The position numbers and the translations under genes were made by a program. The notes under the pieces are model-generated. The model was given only the letters and a program-made list of their open reading frames with translations. It ran no database searches and was not told the DNA's origin. A stretch of DNA of 8,635 nt, from contig JAFGBC010000215.1 in NCBI GenBank assembly GCA_016933355.1, positions 1 through 8,635 of the forward strand, in the 5' to 3' direction. Every line of letters starts with the position of its first letter. The first letter of the stretch is position 1. Source of the DNA: Candidatus Aminicenantota bacterium. GTDB taxonomy: Bacteria > Acidobacteriota > Aminicenantia > Aminicenantales > JAFGBC01. Positions 6,629 through 8,635 of this stretch are shown here, in pieces.

Positions 6629-7533
6629 CGCGGATCAACCGTGGGCTGGTGATGGCGGTCGTCGTCCTGGGAGCGGGCTGCTTTCTGCGGCCCTCGCTCC
6701 AGTCCCTCGACCCCGAGAGCCGAGAGTTCCTGTCCAAGGTCCGTTACATCATCGAAAAGGACGAGAAGGCGGCCTTCGTCGGCCTGAAGACGGCCGAGGA
6801 GCGGAACGCCTTCATCGAGGACTTCTGGGCCAAGCGGGACAGCGATCCCGAGACCGAGGTCAACGAATTCAAGCTGGAGTATAGCGCGCGCGTCGACGCG
6901 GCGGCGGGGCTGTTCAAGGAGGGGACGACGCCGGGCTGGCTGACCGAGCGGGGCCGGCTGTACATCACGCTCGGCCCGCCCGATCACCGCCTCAGCTACC
7001 CGCGCGGCGTGACGTTCTACGGAAAGCCGACCGAGATCTGGTACTATAATTTCTTCCCCGTCCGGTTCGTGGACGACAATTGGACGGGGACCTACCGGCT
7101 CGACCCGGACAGCGCCGCCCAGATCGGCGAGATCACCAAGACCCAGGTCTATCTCAAGCCCCGGGCGGCCGCTCCGGCGTCGAAGCTGGAGGACGTCCCC
7201 CTCGAAATCAAAGCGGTCGGCCCGGGCGAAGCGGTCTTGAGGGTGACCCTGCTTTACAAAGATATCTGGCTGAACGCCGAAGGCGGCGTCTACAACGCGA
7301 GCCTTGAGATTGCGGCCGACGCTGTCGACAATACCGGGGCCGCCGTCTGGAGCGAACATCAAACCCACCCGTTGTCGCTGACCGAGGAAGAGTACCTCAA
7401 GCGCCGCGGCGAGTCGTTGGTCATCGAAATCCCGGTCAAGCTGGCGCCGGGAGAATACGGCCTCACGGTCGTCCTGACCGGGCTCTTCCCGGGCGCGCGG
7501 GCGGAAAAGAAAGTTAAATTGTTGATAGAATGA
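6625..7533 (+). CDS. GWxTD-domain lipoprotein
   Basis: Function unknown; 302 residues. A short basic N-terminus (MTRINR) precedes a hydrophobic stretch ending VVVLGAGC. C19 fits the permissive lipobox pattern, although the -3 residue is glycine rather than the usual leucine. The protein should therefore be lipidated by Lgt and cut by LspA, then anchored to a membrane. Residues about 28-145 are a GWxTD domain: AFIEDFWAKRDSDP, NEFKLEYSARVDAAAGLF, GWLTE (104-108), GRLYITLGPPD and TEIWYYNFF. These align block by block with the upstream protein, so the two are paralogues over this module. Residues about 190-302 are strand-rich (LEIKAVGPGEAVLRVTLLY, LAPGEYGLTVVLTGL) and probably a beta-sandwich. 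There is no TPR region. The ATG overlaps the previous stop, so the two proteins are likely made together and may interact. Confidence 0.88.
   Translation: MTRINRGLVMAVVVLGAGCFLRPSLQSLDPESREFLSKVRYIIEKDEKAAFVGLKTAEERNAFIEDFWAKRDSDPETEVNEFKLEYSARVDAAAGLFKEGTTPGWLTERGRLYITLGPPDHRLSYPRGVTFYGKPTEIWYYNFFPVRFVDDNWTGTYRLDPDSAAQIGEITKTQVYLKPRAAAPASKLEDVPLEIKAVGPGEAVLRVTLLYKDIWLNAEGGVYNASLEIAADAVDNTGAAVWSEHQTHPLSLTEEEYLKRRGESLVIEIPVKLAPGEYGLTVVLTGLFPGARAEKKVKLLIE
7523..7531 (+). promoter_or_regulatory. Possible extended -10 promoter before the TPR gene
   Basis: TGATAGAAT combines an extended TGn element with a -10 hexamer TAGAAT (five of six). It sits in an unusually AT-rich patch (about 7505-7540) within an otherwise GC-rich region. 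No -35 box is visible at the right distance. Transcription would start near 7538, giving a leader of about 20 nt that retains the SD. Read-through from the 4530-4558 promoter is the alternative. Confidence 0.35.
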
Positions 7534-7547
7534 AACTTACAGAAGAC

Positions 7548-7553
7548 GGGAGG
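7548..7553 (+). promoter_or_regulatory. Shine-Dalgarno for the TPR gene
   Basis: GGGAGG with 5 nt before the ATG at 7559. It favours this ATG over the second in-frame ATG at 7568, which would be 14 nt away. Confidence 0.75.
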
Positions 7554-7558
7554 ACCTC

Positions 7559-8527
7559 ATGAGATTTATGAGAACGCTGAGAGCCGCGGCCTGGATCGGC
7601 GCCGCGCTCATCCTGACGGCGGCGACGGCCTCGGCCCAGGCGGGCATGGGGCTGGCGCGCCTGGTCGGCAACGTCGAGGACCTGGCCGGCAACCCGATCC
7701 CGGGCGCGAAGATCCTGGCCGAATTCACCCAGGATGTCGGCGTCAAGAAGGAAGCCACGGCCAACGACAAGGGCGAGTGGTCGATCATCGGCATGGGCAG
7801 CGGCAACTGGACGATCACAGCCAGCGCCGAAGGCTACCTTCCCGCCAGCGTCAGCTACAATGTCCGGCAGCTGGAACGCAATCCCCGACTGAGCATCAAG
7901 CTGACGAAGGTGGAGAAAGCCTCCGGGCTCGTTCAGGATGAGTCCTCCCTCCAGATCCTGGACGAAGCGAACGCTTTCTATGCGGACGGCAAGTACGACA
8001 CGGCGCTGATGATGTTCGAGCAGTTCCTCGACAAGAACCCGGCCGTTTACCAGGTCCTCCTGAATATCGGCGATTGCCACCGGGAGAAGGCCGCCTACGA
8101 CCTGGCGGTCGAGAAATACAACGCGGTCATCGAGCGCTCCAAGGACGACCCGGCCATGGGCAAGACCATGAAGGCCAAGGCCTTGGCCGCGATCGGGCTC
8201 TGCTATCTGCGGCAGAACGACCTCGACCAGGCCCAGACCTTCTTCAAGCAGTCGATCGAGACCGACCCCCAGGACGAGAACCTGGCCTACAACGTGGGTG
8301 AGATCTGCTTCTCCAACCAGCAGATCGACGAAGCCGCCCGTTACTTCACGATGGCGAGCCAGATCAAACCCGACTGGCCCGACCCCTATCTTAAAATGGC
8401 CTACGTCCACCTCAACACGGGCGACATGACAAAGGCCGCCGAATCGCTTGAAGCCTACCTAAAACTCGAAACGAACCCGGAAAAAGCGGCTCAGGCCAAG
8501 GCCATCTTGGATTCGATCAAGAAATAG
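7559..8527 (+). CDS. Secreted protein with carboxypeptidase-regulatory-like domain and five TPRs
   Basis: Not a recognised named gene; 322 residues. The N-terminus (MRFMRTLRAAAW, hydrophobic core, TATASA) is a standard signal peptide with cleavage expected after A26. Residues about 32-118 resemble a carboxypeptidase-D regulatory-like or transthyretin-like beta domain: LVGNVEDLAGNPIPGAKI, then NDKGEWSIIGMGSGNWTI and ASAEGYLPA. After a short linker come about five TPRs (roughly 131-161, 164-198, 204-237, 239-271, 273-305), with typical cores such as NIGDCHREKAAYDLAVEKYN and AAIGLCYLRQNDLDQAQTFF. The protein is probably periplasmic or attached to the outer membrane and likely mediates protein contacts. 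The gap to the GWxTD lipoprotein gene is 25 nt, so co-transcription is possible, though an own promoter may exist at 7523-7531. Nothing indicates enzymatic activity. Confidence 0.9.
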   Translation: MRFMRTLRAAAWIGAALILTAATASAQAGMGLARLVGNVEDLAGNPIPGAKILAEFTQDVGVKKEATANDKGEWSIIGMGSGNWTITASAEGYLPASVSYNVRQLERNPRLSIKLTKVEKASGLVQDESSLQILDEANAFYADGKYDTALMMFEQFLDKNPAVYQVLLNIGDCHREKAAYDLAVEKYNAVIERSKDDPAMGKTMKAKALAAIGLCYLRQNDLDQAQTFFKQSIETDPQDENLAYNVGEICFSNQQIDEAARYFTMASQIKPDWPDPYLKMAYVHLNTGDMTKAAESLEAYLKLETNPEKAAQAKAILDSIKK

Positions 8528-8535
8528 CCGTAAGA

Positions 8536-8578
8536 GCTATAGGCCCGGGGCGGGCTTTCCCCGTCCCGAGCCTATGGC
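8536..8578 (+). terminator. Strong hairpin without a U-tract, probable transcription end
   Basis: GCTATAGGC (8536-8544) pairs with GCCTATGGC (8570-8578), with one G-U pair. After a C/A mismatch, CGGGGCGGG (8546-8554) pairs with CCCGTCCCG (8560-8568), again with one G-U pair. The loop is CTTTC. The stem begins 9 nt after the TPR gene stop. No T-run follows, so it would be an unconventional intrinsic terminator or an mRNA 3'-end stabiliser. Confidence 0.6.
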
Positions 8579-8584
8579 CGTCAT

Positions 8585-8635
<51 letters not shown>

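Noticed and set aside
7514..8410. Antisense open frame opposite the TPR gene (298 codons)
   Set aside because: The + strand frame has a signal peptide, SD and TPR repeats. The antisense frame has no recognisable features.

Overview
The window is a GC-rich bacterial fragment. All seven genes lie on the + strand, packed tightly, with mostly G or C at third codon positions. No RNA genes, insertion sequences, CRISPR arrays or attachment sites were found. It begins inside a gene and ends inside a dinucleotide repeat, so it looks like a contig or part of one, probably from a metagenome. The tandem GWxTD-domain proteins, the TPR/carboxypeptidase-regulatory-like protein and the ileS-lspA-lgt-pseudouridine synthase order suggest Acidobacteriota, perhaps the Aminicenantes lineage. 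This placement is inferred from gene content and coding style and was not tested by a search.

Region 1 (2-4482) is a translationally coupled housekeeping cluster. It holds the 3' part of ileS (isoleucyl-tRNA synthetase, N-terminus with the HIGH motif missing), lspA (signal peptidase II), lgt (prolipoprotein diacylglyceryl transferase) and an RluD-type 23S rRNA pseudouridine synthase. Each junction overlaps: ATGA, ATGA, then 8 nt. The two enzymes of the first two steps of lipoprotein maturation therefore sit next to each other.

Region 2 (4483-4564) is the only sizeable gap before the end. It has a GC-rich inverted repeat and then a strong sigma70-like promoter, TTGAAG-N17-TATAAT. The -10 box ends 6 nt before the GTG start of the next gene, which predicts a leaderless or nearly leaderless mRNA.

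Region 3 (4565-8527) encodes three exported proteins of unestablished function. The first is a 687-residue protein with a signal peptide, a GWxTD-like domain and C-terminal TPRs. The second is a 302-residue GWxTD lipoprotein that overlaps the first by ATGA. The third is a 322-residue secreted protein with a carboxypeptidase-regulatory-like beta domain and five TPRs. The first two are paralogous over their N-terminal module. Together they look like an envelope-associated, possibly multiprotein, system. The lipoprotein would be a substrate of the Lgt and LspA encoded just upstream.

Region 4 (8528-8635) has a strong hairpin without a U-tract, then a compound (CA)11(CT)14.5 microsatellite running to the window edge. 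The repeat is either a real simple-sequence tract or an assembly artefact.
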